Below, piece by piece: positions 9,152 to 18,790 of a DNA stretch of 64,000 nt. Position numbers and translations under genes: made by a program. Each line of letters begins with the position of its first letter. Within the stretch, counting starts at the first letter, position 1. The DNA comes from Actinomycetales bacterium (GTDB taxonomy: Bacteria > Actinomycetota > Actinomycetes > Actinomycetales > Microbacteriaceae). The notes under the pieces were generated by a model. The model was not told the DNA's origin. It did not search any database and saw only the letters and a list, made by a program, of their open reading frames with translations. Location: assembly GCA_015654475.1 (NCBI GenBank), contig JAATGV010000003.1, positions 1-64,000 of the forward strand. Reading direction: 5' to 3'.

Positions 9152-9793
9152 GTGCGCGAGGTATTTCAGCAAGAACTTTCCCAAGTCAAAGACCTCCTGG
9201 TCTCGACCTCAAAAGAGGTGAACTACGCCATTCAAGGCGCAACCACTGCTCTCGCGACCCTCGACATCCCCCTCGCCGAGAGCGTCATCGCACACGACCA
9301 GGCGATCGATGCGCTGACAGCAGACCTCGATGAGCTGTCGATCACCATTCTTGCCAAGCAGCAGCCCGTCGCCCGGGATCTGCGGGTCGTTGTCAGTGCC
9401 CTGCGCATGAGCGCCAACCTGGAACGCATGGGTGATCTCGCCAAGCACATTGCCCAGGTTGTGACCTATCTCGATAAGCCACTCGGCCACGACACCGAAA
9501 TCGTGGATGTGTTCGCGCAGATGTCCGAGAGCGTGCTCGACCTAGCCGAACAAGTCACGCGCCTGTTCGAAACGGAAGACATCGAGATCGCCCGCCGCAT
9601 CTCGGCCGATGACGACATCGTCGACGCCCATCATGCCCACATCTTCGACATCACGCTCGCCCTGGAGTGGGCGGGAGACCGCGATGAGACCGTCAACATC
9701 ACCTTGACCAACCGTTACATAGAGCGCTTCGCCGACCACGCTGTTCGTATCGCCGAAAAGATCGAGTACCTCGCCACGGGCGACTGGAGCTAG
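9152..9793 (+). CDS. phoU: Phosphate transport system regulator PhoU
   Basis: Peripheral regulator that connects the Pst transporter to the sensor kinase and represses the Pho response in phosphate-rich cells. 213 residues of all-helical repeat structure. The two PhoU repeats show metal-cluster acidic motifs such as LERMGDLAKHIAQ (about residue 90) and IERFADHAVRIAEKIEY (C-terminus). Starts at GTG with AAGGA about 7 bases upstream. Its promoter region carries a PHO-box-like repeat and is shared with divergent senX3. phoU is detached from pstSCAB by about 9 kb, as with phoY genes of mycobacteria. Confidence 0.95.
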   Translation: MREVFQQELSQVKDLLVSTSKEVNYAIQGATTALATLDIPLAESVIAHDQAIDALTADLDELSITILAKQQPVARDLRVVVSALRMSANLERMGDLAKHIAQVVTYLDKPLGHDTEIVDVFAQMSESVLDLAEQVTRLFETEDIEIARRISADDDIVDAHHAHIFDITLALEWAGDRDETVNITLTNRYIERFADHAVRIAEKIEYLATGDWS

Positions 9794-9904
9794 TCACCCG
9801 GGCGCGATTTCGGCTGCAGATCACTCGCGGCCGCGAGTGCGCCCGCACGCCCACACATTCAGCTCCCCGGCATCCAAGCACCAACAGCCAAACTCCCCAA
9901 AACA

Positions 9905-9942
9905 ATAAAAAAGACGGCCCCGAACGAATCCGGGACCGTCTT
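9905..9942 (-). terminator. Rho-independent terminator of the gpmA operon
   Basis: On the minus strand a stem of AAGACGG...CCGTCTT extended by CCCG/CGGG around a short loop is followed by six T residues. It sits 17 bases past the gpmA stop codon and between the convergent phoU and gpmA genes. Confidence 0.9.
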
Positions 9943-9958
9943 ACAAGTGGGTAAAGCG

Positions 9959-10714
9959 CTACTTCTTGGCACCCTGGTTGGCGACGGCCGCTGCGCCAGC
10001 TGCCGCTGCCTCCGGATCCAGGTAAACCCCACCGGCAACAATCGGCACGAAGTTCTCGTCCAGCTCGTACACCAGCGGAATGCCTGTCGGGATGTTCAGA
10101 TCAGCGATGGCATCGTCGGAGATGTTGTCGAGGTGCTTGACCAGCGCGCGCAACGAGTTTCCGTGCGCCGTGATCAGAACTGTCTTGCCGGATGCGAGAT
10201 CGGGCTTGATGTCTGATTCCCAGTAGGGCAAGAACCGAGCGATGACATCTTTGAGGCACTCGTTGGAAGGCAGATCGTCACCAAGACCGGCGTAGCGGGG
10301 ATCGTTGGTCTGCGCATATGGCGAAGCCGGGTCGATGGCTGGCGGTGGCACATCGAACGAACGGCGCCACAGCTTGAACTGCTCTGGGCCATACTCTTCA
10401 AGCGTCTGCGCTTTGTCTTTGCCCTGCAGAGCGCCGTAGTGCCGCTCGTTCAGACGCCATGAGCGCTTCACGTCGAGCCACAACTGCCCGGCGACCTCGA
10501 GGGCAATGTTCGCGGTCTTGATGGCGCGAAGCAGACGCGAGGTGTACAGGATGTCGGGCTTCAGCCCAGACTTGGCGAGAAGTTCGCCAGCGTACTTGGC
10601 CTCCTGCACGCCCTGCTCGGAAAGGTCAACGTCCACCCACCCCGTAAACAGGTTCTTTGTGTTCCATTCGCTGTTGCCATGTCGAAGCAAAATCAGCGTG
10701 TGTTTGGTAGTCAT
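9959..10714 (-). CDS. gpmA: 2,3-bisphosphoglycerate-dependent phosphoglycerate mutase
   Basis: Glycolytic and gluconeogenic interconversion of 3- and 2-phosphoglycerate. 251 residues. The phospho-accepting histidine is in [12 protein letters not shown] (residues 7-18), with the second histidine in [12 protein letters not shown] and the substrate loop [18 protein letters not shown] start at MTTKHTL (ATG at 10714); a longer frame upstream runs into mshA. The mshA stop is 5 bases upstream, so this closes the operon small peptide-nitrobindin-ygfZ-mshA-gpmA, ended by a strong terminator. gpm1 next to senX3-regX3 is also the M. tuberculosis arrangement. A second, more divergent mutase lies at 58334-59092. 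Confidence 0.96.
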   Translation of the reverse strand: MTTKHTLILLRHGNSEWNTKNLFTGWVDVDLSEQGVQEAKYAGELLAKSGLKPDILYTSRLLRAIKTANIALEVAGQLWLDVKRSWRLNERHYGALQGKDKAQTLEEYGPEQFKLWRRSFDVPPPAIDPASPYAQTNDPRYAGLGDDLPSNECLKDVIARFLPYWESDIKPDLASGKTVLITAHGNSLRALVKHLDNISDDAIADLNIPTGIPLVYELDENFVPIVAGGVYLDPEAAAAGAAAVANQGAKK

Positions 10715-10719
10715 GATCT

Positions 10720-11925
10720 TTAGTCTAGCGATGTGTAGAAGTGCTCGAGTTGCGTTGCCGCAGCATCCCACGAGTGCTCCCGGGCAAATGTGTGAGCGGC
10801 CCGGCCAAGCGCAGCGCGACGGGGTGAGTCTGTGGCGAGCTGCGTGATAACTGCGGCCCAATCGTCTGGGTCATCCGAATCGATCAGGATACCGGTCTCG
10901 CCATCGATCAGTGTCTCAGGCAGCCCGCCGACGTTTCGCGCAATCACGGGAGCACCTGCGGACTGAGCCTCCAAGGATGTGAGGCCGAAAGACTCGGTGG
11001 ATGATGGCACAGCGACGACCTGGTAGACCGCAAACCACATGGCCAACTGTTCGCGTGTCACGGCCCCACGCGACGCAAACCTCGCAGCAAGATCGGCCTC
11101 GCCGACCCGCTCCTGCAGTTCAGCGAAATACGCCTCATGTCCCGGAGTCGGGTCACCTATCACTACACCGAAAACCCCGAGACCGGGGTCGACGCGGCTG
11201 ATCGCCTCGGCAAGCAGCATCTGTCCCTTAAGCGGCTGTACACGTCCAGCGGTCGCAACAACAAACGCATCAAGCGGAATGCGCTGCAACACCCGCCATT
11301 GACGCCGGATTCGCGCACCCCTACGACGAAACAACTCGGCATCCACTCCCGGCCTCACCACACCGACGCATGAGCGATCGACGCGATACAACGATGTGAG
11401 CGACTCAGCCTCGGCATCGCTCACGCAGCAGACCATCGCAGCCGAATCGCAGATCTCTTGCTCGGCATCCGCGCGCACATCCGCATCGGCCGCAACAGCT
11501 GCCGACACTGCGGCCGCCTTCATGCGTGCCGTCGTATGGAACGTCTGCACATGCGGCATCGACCACTCCGACCGCAGCACCGCGAGCCCCGACAACCAGT
11601 AATGGCTGTGGACCACATCGAATGGGCCGAAATCATTCATGCTCACGGCAAACTCGGCCACAACATCCACAAGATCATTTTTGGCGATCGGCGCGCACGG
11701 ACCGGCGATCAGACGATGCACCTTCACGCCGGAGTCAAGCACGACCGTGCCGACCTCGCTCGGGCTGGTCGCCCGAGTGAAAACCTCGATACGATGCCCG
11801 CGACGAGCAAGGGCATTGGCCGTCTCGGTAACGTACACATTGAGCCCGCCTGCATCGCCGTGACCGGGGATGTCCAAAGGCGATGTATGCAAACTCACCA
11901 TCGCAATGCGCATATTCGCCCTCAT
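10720..11925 (-). CDS. mshA: Glycosyltransferase, MshA-like (D-inositol-3-phosphate glycosyltransferase)
   Basis: GT4-family glycosyltransferase, predicted to join GlcNAc from UDP-GlcNAc to 1L-myo-inositol 1-phosphate, the first step of mycothiol synthesis. 401 residues. MshA-like segments: [12 protein letters not shown] and [12 protein letters not shown] near the N-terminus, [23 protein letters not shown] for the nucleotide-sugar phosphates, and the GT4 acidic pair region [16 protein letters not shown]. The start overlaps the ygfZ stop by four bases (ATGA at 11922-11925). mshD lies about 2.7 kb away on the other strand, which supports the mycothiol role. A related inositol or maltose glycosyltransferase is the alternative. 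Confidence 0.83.
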   Translation of the reverse strand: MRANMRIAMVSLHTSPLDIPGHGDAGGLNVYVTETANALARRGHRIEVFTRATSPSEVGTVVLDSGVKVHRLIAGPCAPIAKNDLVDVVAEFAVSMNDFGPFDVVHSHYWLSGLAVLRSEWSMPHVQTFHTTARMKAAAVSAAVAADADVRADAEQEICDSAAMVCCVSDAEAESLTSLYRVDRSCVGVVRPGVDAELFRRRGARIRRQWRVLQRIPLDAFVVATAGRVQPLKGQMLLAEAISRVDPGLGVFGVVIGDPTPGHEAYFAELQERVGEADLAARFASRGAVTREQLAMWFAVYQVVAVPSSTESFGLTSLEAQSAGAPVIARNVGGLPETLIDGETGILIDSDDPDDWAAVITQLATDSPRRAALGRAAHTFAREHSWDAAATQLEHFYTSLD

Positions 11926-13016
11926 CGTGCGTCGCGACGCGCGGTTCGCAAAGCCGCGACTTCCGCCTGTGCAACACCGCCTGCGTCGGGAGGAACGATG
12001 ACCTCTTGCTGAGCCGCGACTTCGACCGAATCACGAATCACGGAAAGCGACGCATCCACAGGCAACGCACGTTTGACCATGGCGAGAGCCACTGGCCCGA
12101 GTTGCCAGTGTCGGGCAGCGGCAGTGACCCGCCCCACGACAACGCCATCGGCGGAGACGACATCGTCTCCCGCTTCGGGAAGAACGTTCTCCGATCCGTC
12201 GAGGTGCAGGAAAACAAGGCGACGGGGTGGATGCCCGAGGTTGTGAACCTTCGCCACCGTTTCCTGTCCCCGGTAGCATCCTTTAGCGATATGCACGGCA
12301 GTGCGCAGCCAGTCGACCTCATGGGGGAGCAGACGGTCATCCGCCTCAGTCAGAAAACGCGGGCGCCATGCTTCGATGCGCAACGCCTCGATCGCCCCCC
12401 AACCGACTTCGAGGAGCCCGGAATCGACAAGATAGGCGATCAATGGATCATGCAGTTCTTCTGGCACAACCGCGAGCGCCAACTTCCAGTCGTCGCGAGC
12501 GGAGTTCGCACCCGCATACTGCACCCCACCCTCCACGATGTTCGCCCACGGGTCCTGCCAGATCGCTGAATCCGGGATCAATGACCCTGAGGAGGACGAG
12601 ATGGCGCGCAGCGCAGCAGTCGCCTGGTCGGCATCACGCACGGCAACAACAGCCCGCTGCTGTGACACATCGCGCACCTCGACGCGCATCATGAAGCGCA
12701 TCGAATCGAGCCACGCGGCTACCCGGGCGCCTTCCCCTGGATCGATCAGGAGGACAAAGCGCTCGTCGCCTGCCCGAACCACTCCCGCGGCCGCCTCGAC
12801 ATGGCCCATCGGGTCAAGCAACAGGGCCTCGGTTGATGCACCCTCAGCCAGCGTGTCAAGCTTCTGCGACCACAATGCAGTCAGGAACGCCCCCGCATCG
12901 GGACCGACTACCTCGATAACGTCGAAATGGGAAAGATCGACGACAGCCCGTCCCTCAGACCAGAGCCTCTGCTCGCGAAAGGGGTCGCCATGAAACGGCG
13001 AAGGCGACTCAGTCAC
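11922..13016 (-). CDS. ygfZ: YgfZ/GcvT-domain folate-binding protein
   Basis: Folate-dependent protein implicated in assembly or repair of iron-sulfur clusters in some enzymes. 364 residues. The family fingerprint KGCYRGQETVAKVHNLG is present at about residue 245, followed by the GcvT-like C-terminal barrel. I start at the GTG at 13016 (product begins VTESPSPFHG), which overlaps the nitrobindin stop by 8 bases; the longer frame starting at 13133 lies wholly within that gene. It overlaps mshA downstream by ATGA. Homologues sit in the Rv0811c-Rv0813c region of M. tuberculosis with the same neighbour. Confidence 0.9.
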   Translation of the reverse strand: MTESPSPFHGDPFREQRLWSEGRAVVDLSHFDVIEVVGPDAGAFLTALWSQKLDTLAEGASTEALLLDPMGHVEAAAGVVRAGDERFVLLIDPGEGARVAAWLDSMRFMMRVEVRDVSQQRAVVAVRDADQATAALRAISSSSGSLIPDSAIWQDPWANIVEGGVQYAGANSARDDWKLALAVVPEELHDPLIAYLVDSGLLEVGWGAIEALRIEAWRPRFLTEADDRLLPHEVDWLRTAVHIAKGCYRGQETVAKVHNLGHPPRRLVFLHLDGSENVLPEAGDDVVSADGVVVGRVTAAARHWQLGPVALAMVKRALPVDASLSVIRDSVEVAAQQEVIVPPDAGGVAQAEVAALRTARRDAR

Positions 13017-13671
13017 GCGCCAACCTCGCTGATGCCATGGAGCGCAAAGGCCCGCCAAGCGCTGCCGCATCCCACACCCACAACAGGTGCCCCTCGACAA
13101 GACCGAACATTCGGGTTGCCGCGCGATACTCACGCGCAGACTCAGGCCGCATCACCGCATCGGTGGCAAGGTCGATTCGTGGCCCATCGACGGTGCCGAC
13201 ATACAGTTCGGCGATTCCATCTGGATGCGCGATAACCGCCTCGATGTCAAAACTCCCGTTGTCGTTGCGCAAAGATTCGACGCTTTCGGCACTGGTGAAT
13301 GTGGTACCGCCCACCCCAGAGACCAGCCCGGGCCCGCTGTCGAAAACCTGGGCAGGGCGCACAAGCCGCCAATAGCCGCGCTCGGACGCGACCAAGTCCC
13401 CACCGACGAGTCGGCTCGTCACCGCTTCGTAACGCAGCACGGATGTTCCCTCGACCTCGAAGGTAAGGCGCTGCTCGAACTCATACTCGACATCGGAATC
13501 GAGGCGGATAGGGGCACCCGAGGTTTCCGAAAGCCCGGCGGTGTTGGCGGCATCGGCCCCCTCTGCGGCCTTTGGCGGTGAGAAAGAAACAACCCCAGTG
13601 CCATGCCATGAGCCGACAAGCCAACTCAATGGCACGAGCTCCGAGGGGAAATCTGCGGACAGCTCAAACAT
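13009..13671 (-). CDS. Nitrobindin-like heme-binding beta-barrel protein (FABP family, DUF1794)
   Basis: 220-residue protein of the bacterial nitrobindin/THAP4-like family; mycobacterial members bind ferric heme and react with nitric oxide and peroxynitrite. The signature near the N-terminus is LSWLVGSWHGTGVVSF, and the C-terminal barrel ends with LLWVWDAAALG. The family's proximal histidine lies near the C-terminus; here the plausible residue is in VEGHLLWVW. No signal peptide. It stands between a 37-codon membrane-peptide gene 5 bases upstream and ygfZ, which it overlaps by 8 bases. Confidence 0.85.
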   Translation of the reverse strand: MFELSADFPSELVPLSWLVGSWHGTGVVSFSPPKAAEGADAANTAGLSETSGAPIRLDSDVEYEFEQRLTFEVEGTSVLRYEAVTSRLVGGDLVASERGYWRLVRPAQVFDSGPGLVSGVGGTTFTSAESVESLRNDNGSFDIEAVIAHPDGIAELYVGTVDGPRIDLATDAVMRPESAREYRAATRMFGLVEGHLLWVWDAAALGGPLRSMASARLARD

Positions 13672-13676
13672 TCGTG

Positions 13677-13790
13677 TCAGCGCTGACCTTTGAAAAGTTT
13701 GAGCAGGACAACGGCAGACACGAAAGCAATTGCGGCGCTCGCAGCCACGAGCAAGCCAACAAAGAAAATCTCCAAGACGACGACTGGCAT
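13677..13790 (-). CDS. Small single-pass membrane peptide (37 aa), unrecognised
   Basis: A short frame, MPVVVLEIFFVGLL at the start and VLLKLFKGQR at the end, with a continuous hydrophobic segment from about residue 3 to 30 and a basic C-terminal tail: a classic one-helix membrane peptide. The stop (TGA, 13677-13679) is 5 bases before the nitrobindin start, so the two would be cotranscribed and probably coupled. The Shine-Dalgarno sequence is weak (GATGGTG). I know no named family for it; the evidence is composition and position. Confidence 0.6.
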   Translation of the reverse strand: MPVVVLEIFFVGLLVAASAAIAFVSAVVLLKLFKGQR

Positions 13791-13918
13791 GGCACCATCA
13801 TAAGCGCGGGCAGACAATAAGCTTGCTAATGTGGGCTAGCATTAGGGACTATTGACCAGCGACACTCCGTCTGACACGGGCAATGCCCTATCAGCGGCTG
13901 CAGGTAACAGGAGTCTTA

Positions 13919-14593
13919 GTGGCACAACTACTCGTGCTCAGTTCGGTACCCGACACTGAGGTGCTTCCTTCTCTCGGCCTGCTTAGCCATGTCGTGCGCT
14001 ACATTCCGGCCGAGCCTTCCCAACTTGTGACAGCGCCGAATGCAGAACTCTATTTTCTCGACGCACGGCAGAACCTCGCTTTCGCCAAAAGCTTGTGCAA
14101 GATCATTCAGAGCACCGGCAATCAGGTTCCCATCATCCCTGTGCTCACCGAGGGCGGGCTAACGGCCGTCACACCCGACTGGCACGTTTCCGACGTCGTT
14201 CTCGAGACAGCCGGCCCGGCAGAAGTGGATGCGCGGATTCGACTCGTGCTCGGCCGCGCCGCCAACAGCACGTCAACGGGAAAAATCCAAGCATCGGGGG
14301 TTGTGATCGATGAGGCGAGCTATTCAGCCAAGGTGCGAGGCCGCACACTCGATCTCACCTTCAAAGAGTTTGAGTTGTTGAGATTTTTCGCCGCTCACCC
14401 ATCACGGGTTTTCACTCGCGAACAGCTGCTGAGCGAGGTCTGGGGCTACGACTACTTCGGTGGCACCCGAACCGTCGACGTGCATGTGCGTCGGTTGCGC
14501 GCCAAACTTGGCGACCTCGAGTCGTTGATCGGCACAGTTCGCAACGTCGGGTATCGGTTCAACGTTTACGACGACGACCAGTTACAGGCATAA
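13919..14593 (+). CDS. GlnR-like winged-helix response regulator
   Basis: OmpR-family transcription factor resembling actinobacterial GlnR, the regulator of nitrogen assimilation. 224 residues. The receiver-like domain is atypical: it keeps an Asp in [12 protein letters not shown] but lacks the usual acidic cluster at the first strand ([17 protein letters not shown]), as GlnR proteins do. The winged helix has [40 protein letters not shown] and a terminal GYRFN. Start chosen is GTG at 13919 with GGAG 5 bases upstream. mshD follows 8 bases later; the GlnR-like/mshD pair also occurs at Rv0818-Rv0819. Confidence 0.83.
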   Translation: MAQLLVLSSVPDTEVLPSLGLLSHVVRYIPAEPSQLVTAPNAELYFLDARQNLAFAKSLCKIIQSTGNQVPIIPVLTEGGLTAVTPDWHVSDVVLETAGPAEVDARIRLVLGRAANSTSTGKIQASGVVIDEASYSAKVRGRTLDLTFKEFELLRFFAAHPSRVFTREQLLSEVWGYDYFGGTRTVDVHVRRLRAKLGDLESLIGTVRNVGYRFNVYDDDQLQA

Positions 14594-14601
14594 GCGTCAC
14601 G

Positions 14602-15513
14602 ATGGCAGAACCAACGGCCATCCGCTGGGGTGCAACCCCTCAGGTATCCGAGGTACTCGCCCTTGCCCACACGGCAGCCTCCTTTGACGGCTTCCCGCCT
14701 TTCAACGACCAGATGATTGTCGACATGCGCGCAGGCCGCGCGGAGGTCGGGGTGCTCACCGACGGCGGCGTGCTTCGTGCGGCCGCCGCTCGGTATGGCG
14801 AAACGCTCGAACTCGTAGTCTCGCCAGATGCGCGCGGGAAGGGTCTCGGCACCCGGTTGGCCCGTGATGCCATCGCACAAGCCTTCGACCAGCATGCTCC
14901 TCGTGTCAGCGCGTGGGCTCACGGAACCAGCGAAGCGGCTAGCCGGCTCGCGGCAACCCTGCATATGAAGCCAGCGCGCCGCATCCACATCCTCCAAGTC
15001 AGCCCACAGCTAGTGCCCGACTCCGTGGCGACATTGATGCATGCAGGCACAATAAGGATTGAGCCGATGGATGTGAGCGGCAATGGTCAGGAATGGGTGC
15101 AGCTCAATGCTGAGGCATTCGCCGACCACCCAGAGCAAGGATCTCTCACCGAAGCCGACCTTGCAGCACGCATGGGCGAGACGTGGTTTGACCCAGACGG
15201 ATTGCTCGTCGCTCGCGATTCAAGCAACACGGCTCTCGGATACTGCTGGACCAAGGTCACGGACATAGAAGGCTCCCAACCTGCCCAGCCAGCCACCCTC
15301 GGTGAGATCTATGCGCTCGGGGTGCGCCCGCAGGCCACCGGGAGGGGGATCGGCAGCGCCCTACTCAACGCCGGGCTTGCATACCTGAAGCAGCGCGGGG
15401 TCACCGACATCATCCTGTACGTCGATTCGACGAACACACCGGCGATCCGGCTGTACAACTCACACGGCTTTGCACTACGAAGCACAGACACTCAATTCAT
15501 CGTGGAAAGATAG
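14602..15513 (+). CDS. mshD: Mycothiol synthase MshD
   Basis: Acetyltransferase for the last step of mycothiol synthesis: acetyl-CoA plus Cys-GlcN-Ins. 303 residues, two tandem GNAT domains. The first has [15 protein letters not shown]; the second, active domain has the acetyl-CoA loop [17 protein letters not shown] and [18 protein letters not shown]. Length and tandem layout fit MshD. It lies 8 bases after the GlnR-like gene and ends (TAG) 4 bases before the ppk start, so all three are probably one transcript. Confidence 0.9.
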   Translation: MAEPTAIRWGATPQVSEVLALAHTAASFDGFPPFNDQMIVDMRAGRAEVGVLTDGGVLRAAAARYGETLELVVSPDARGKGLGTRLARDAIAQAFDQHAPRVSAWAHGTSEAASRLAATLHMKPARRIHILQVSPQLVPDSVATLMHAGTIRIEPMDVSGNGQEWVQLNAEAFADHPEQGSLTEADLAARMGETWFDPDGLLVARDSSNTALGYCWTKVTDIEGSQPAQPATLGEIYALGVRPQATGRGIGSALLNAGLAYLKQRGVTDIILYVDSTNTPAIRLYNSHGFALRSTDTQFIVER

Positions 15514-15517
15514 GTGC

Positions 15518-17704
15518 ATGACGACGAGCGCACGACGAACAAGCCCGCAAGCGAAGGTTGCTCCAGCGCCTGTCGACGCTGGCCTGGACGACACGGCTCT
15601 CAACGAAAAGCCATTGGCTCACGGCAGATATCTCGACCGCGAACTCGGATGGTTGTCGTTCAACCAGAGGGTGCTGGAGCTCGCGGAAGACCCAAGCCTG
15701 CAACTACTCGAACGAGCGAACTTTTTAGCCATCTTCGCCAACAACCTCGACGAGTTTTTCATGGTGCGTGTGGCAGGACTCAAGCGGCGCATCGCAACTG
15801 GGCTCGCGGTGCCGTCGAACTCTGGGCTCGCCCCCCTCGACATGCTGGCCGAGATCAGCAAGTCCGCGCACGCGCTGCAGAACAGGCATGCCGCCCTTTT
15901 TCACGAGGTAATCGCCCCCGAGCTGTCGAAAAAAGGCATCAATTTCGTCACCTGGAACGAGCTCGACGACACCGACCGTGCCCGCATGGATCACTTCTTC
16001 TCGGAAGACATCTTCCCCATCCTGACCCCACTCGCCGTCGACCCGGCCCACCCGTTCCCCTACATTTCGGGTCTCTCGGTCAACTTCGCCGTGGTCGTGG
16101 CGATTCCCGCCACAGGCAAACGCGAGTTCGCCCGCGTGAAAGTGCCCGAATCGCTACCCCGATTCATTGCCATCGACGAAGACGACGGCCACAGCCCGGT
16201 ACGGTTCATCACCCTGGATGAGCTGATTCGCACGCACCTCGACCACTTGTTTCCCGGCATGGATGTGGTCGAGGCGCACACTTTCCGGGTCACCCGAAAT
16301 GAAGACCTCGAGGTTGACGAAGACGAGGCAGAGAATCTGCTCCAGGCACTCGAGAAAGAGCTGTTGCGTCGTCGATTCGGCCCGCCGGTGCGCCTCGAAG
16401 TCACCGACGATATCAGCGAAGAACTCAAGAATCTGCTCGTTCGTGAACTCGGCGTCTCTGAAAACGAGGTCTATCCGCTGCCGTAGCCGCTCGACCTCAC
16501 CGGGCTCTTCTCGCTCATGAAACTCGACCGCCCTGAGCTCAAATATCCGGTCGCGGTCCCTACCACCTATTCGAGCCTGTACGACATCGAGGCCAACCAG
16601 CATTCCGAGTTCTGGGCCGCGATCCGCCATGCAGACATCCTGTTGCACCACCCGTACGAGTCATTCGCGACGAGCGTTCAAGCGTTTCTTGCGCACGCGG
16701 CGGCCGACCCAAAGGTGCTCGCCATCAAGCAGACGCTCTATCGCACCTCCGGCGACAGCCCCATCGTTCAAGCCCTCATCGATGCTGCACAAGCCGGAAA
16801 ACAAGTACTTGCGCTCGTTGAGATCAAAGCCAGATTCGACGAGGCTGCCAACATTTCGTGGGCACGCAAGCTTGAGCGGGCAGGCGTCCACGTCGTCTAC
16901 GGTTTGGTCGGCCTGAAAACTCACTGCAAGCTTTCGCTCGTCATTCGGCAGGAAGAAACCGGGCTGAGGCGCTACAGCCACGTGGGCACGGGTAACTACA
17001 ATCCCAAGACAGCCCGGATCTACGAAGACCTCGGGCTGCTCACCGTCGATCGCGAAGTGGGCGACGACATCGGGCGGTTGTTCAACCAACTCTCGGGCTA
17101 CGCCATCGACACCAAATACAAGAGACTTCTCGTCGCACCGTCGGGCCTGCGCAAAGGGCTGATCAAGCGCATCAACGCCGAAGCGGCGAACGCACGCAAG
17201 GGCCTTACCTCGGGTATCAAGATCAAAGTCAACTCGCTCGTAGACGAGAAGATCATCGACGCGCTTTACCATGCGAGCAACGCGGGCGTGCCCGTCGACA
17301 TCGTGGTGCGCGGTATTTGCTCACTCAAGCCGGGCACGCAGGGACTGAGCGAAAACATCACCGTGCGATCCATCCTTGGCAGATACCTCGAACACTCCCG
17401 CATCTTCTGGTTCGCCAACGACAATGACCCTGTCGTCTATATCGGTAGTGCCGACATGATGCACCGCAACCTCGACAGGCGCATCGAAGTGCTCGTCAGG
17501 CTGACCGCGCCCGCGCACATCAAAGAACTCGAGAACCTGCTCAACACATCCATCGCCCCCGACACAGCGTCCTGGCACCTTGATGCCGATGGGGTGTGGA
17601 CGCGACATGCGACGAACGAGTCCGGCCGTCGGCTGCGCGACCTACAGTCCTACCTGATCCAAACCATTGGCACACGCGATCGCAGGCGGAGCAAAGGCAA
17701 GTGA
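15518..17704 (+). CDS. ppk: Polyphosphate kinase 1, interrupted by one in-frame TAG
   Basis: PPK1 makes inorganic polyphosphate from ATP reversibly. The 729-codon frame is complete and collinear with the family except for TAG at 16484-16486 (codon 323), in the linker VYPLP[16 protein letters not shown]. Upstream lie the N domain ([20 protein letters not shown]) and head domain; downstream are the catalytic parts: autophosphorylated His in [31 protein letters not shown], and [12 protein letters not shown]. The next ATG after the stop (16517) has no ribosome binding site. The start is ATG 15518. Possible explanations are a nonsense mutation, a base error, or amber suppression; reading codes for 728 aa if the stop is decoded. 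It overlaps the downstream NUDIX gene by GTGA. Confidence 0.9.
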
Positions 17705-18645
17705 CGGTTTACGCGGCAGGGGCGCTGTGCTGGCGAATGTTTCTCGACGAACCCCACGTTCTCGTCGTGTACCGAAAAAGACACAAAGACCTCTCCTTCC
17801 CCAAAGGGAAAGTCGAACCAGGCGAGCTCCTGCCCGTCACTGCCATACGCGAAGTGCACGAAGAAACCGGACTCTCGATCACGCTCGGCGCCAAGCTCGG
17901 CGTAGTCGACTATCCCCTGCCTAACGGAACGCCCAAAGAGGTGCACTATTGGGAAAGCTTCGTCACCGAATCGGAGGCGACCCACACCGCTGCCGCCTTC
18001 ACGCCCAACGACGAAGTCAGCGAACTGCACTGGCTGAGTTTCGCAGAAGCGCGGCGCAAGCTCAGCTATGCCTTCGATATCGCACCGCTCGACGAGCTCG
18101 AATGGCTTATCTCCGCCGACATCGCCGGCAGCTACCCCATCATCCTCCTACGGCACGGCAAAGCGCTGTCGCGCAGCAGTTGGGGGCGAAGCGAAGCCAC
18201 CCGGCCTCTCACATCCAAAGGCACGACTCAAGCCAAGTCACTGGCAAAAGCATTACGTCCCTGGCACCCAGCAACCCTGATGAGCAGCACCTGGGAAAGA
18301 TGCCTCCGCACCATCAGCCCATACGCTAGCGCGACGGGAACCGCACTTGCCACCCGCGAAAAACTCACGGAGCGCGCGGCCAACTCCCATCCCGAAAAAA
18401 CTCGCGCACTCGTTCAGCATCATGTGAACAAAGGCAAGTCGGTGTTGTTCTGCACCCACCGGCCGGTATTTCCGGTTCTCACCGACGCCATCGCCGAACT
18501 TCTCGTCAACCCGGAGGCCCTCGACCGCGAGGCCATCACCGGGCTGGATACGGGCGCGTTCGCCATTCTGACTGTGAGCAGGCAAGACGAACACGGTCAA
18601 CATACGCTGGTCGGCCATGAACTCTTCGACCCGTTGGATGTCTAA
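17701..18645 (+). CDS. NUDIX hydrolase fused to histidine phosphatase (MutT1-like)
   Basis: Two-domain nucleotide pool enzyme. Residues 1 to about 135 form a NUDIX domain with the box [20 protein letters not shown] followed by TGL, complete in its REXXEE core. From about residue 140 a histidine phosphatase domain starts with [15 protein letters not shown]. This is the architecture of mycobacterial MutT1 (Rv2985, beside ppk), which degrades 8-oxo-(d)GTP and diadenosine polyphosphates. Start is GTG at 17701, overlapping the ppk stop by four bases; 314 aa. A longer frame from 17596 lies inside ppk. The second phosphatase histidine is probably in [13 protein letters not shown]. Confidence 0.9.
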   Translation: MTVYAAGALCWRMFLDEPHVLVVYRKRHKDLSFPKGKVEPGELLPVTAIREVHEETGLSITLGAKLGVVDYPLPNGTPKEVHYWESFVTESEATHTAAAFTPNDEVSELHWLSFAEARRKLSYAFDIAPLDELEWLISADIAGSYPIILLRHGKALSRSSWGRSEATRPLTSKGTTQAKSLAKALRPWHPATLMSSTWERCLRTISPYASATGTALATREKLTERAANSHPEKTRALVQHHVNKGKSVLFCTHRPVFPVLTDAIAELLVNPEALDREAITGLDTGAFAILTVSRQDEHGQHTLVGHELFDPLDV

Positions 18646-18661
18646 AACAGCGATTTTGTCT

Positions 18662-18679
18662 GTTCACCTTCCGTTCACC
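18662..18679 (+). promoter_or_regulatory. PHO box: two exact GTTCACC repeats at 11-base period
   Basis: GTTCACC at 18662-18668 and again at 18673-18679, spaced by four bases, directly upstream of pstS. This matches the 11-bp direct-repeat unit of actinobacterial PHO boxes. A plausible -10 element, TAGCCT (18711-18716), follows at 31 bases, almost the same distance as at phoU. Confidence 0.82.
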
Positions 18680-18790
18680 TGAGGGCTGGAACCTGGTAAC
18701 CGGGTGTTTCTAGCCTTGGCCGCGAAGCAAATCGCTTTGCTGTGTTTCCACCAAGAACCAGAAACGCATCCCTGAAAGGTATTACTTACT

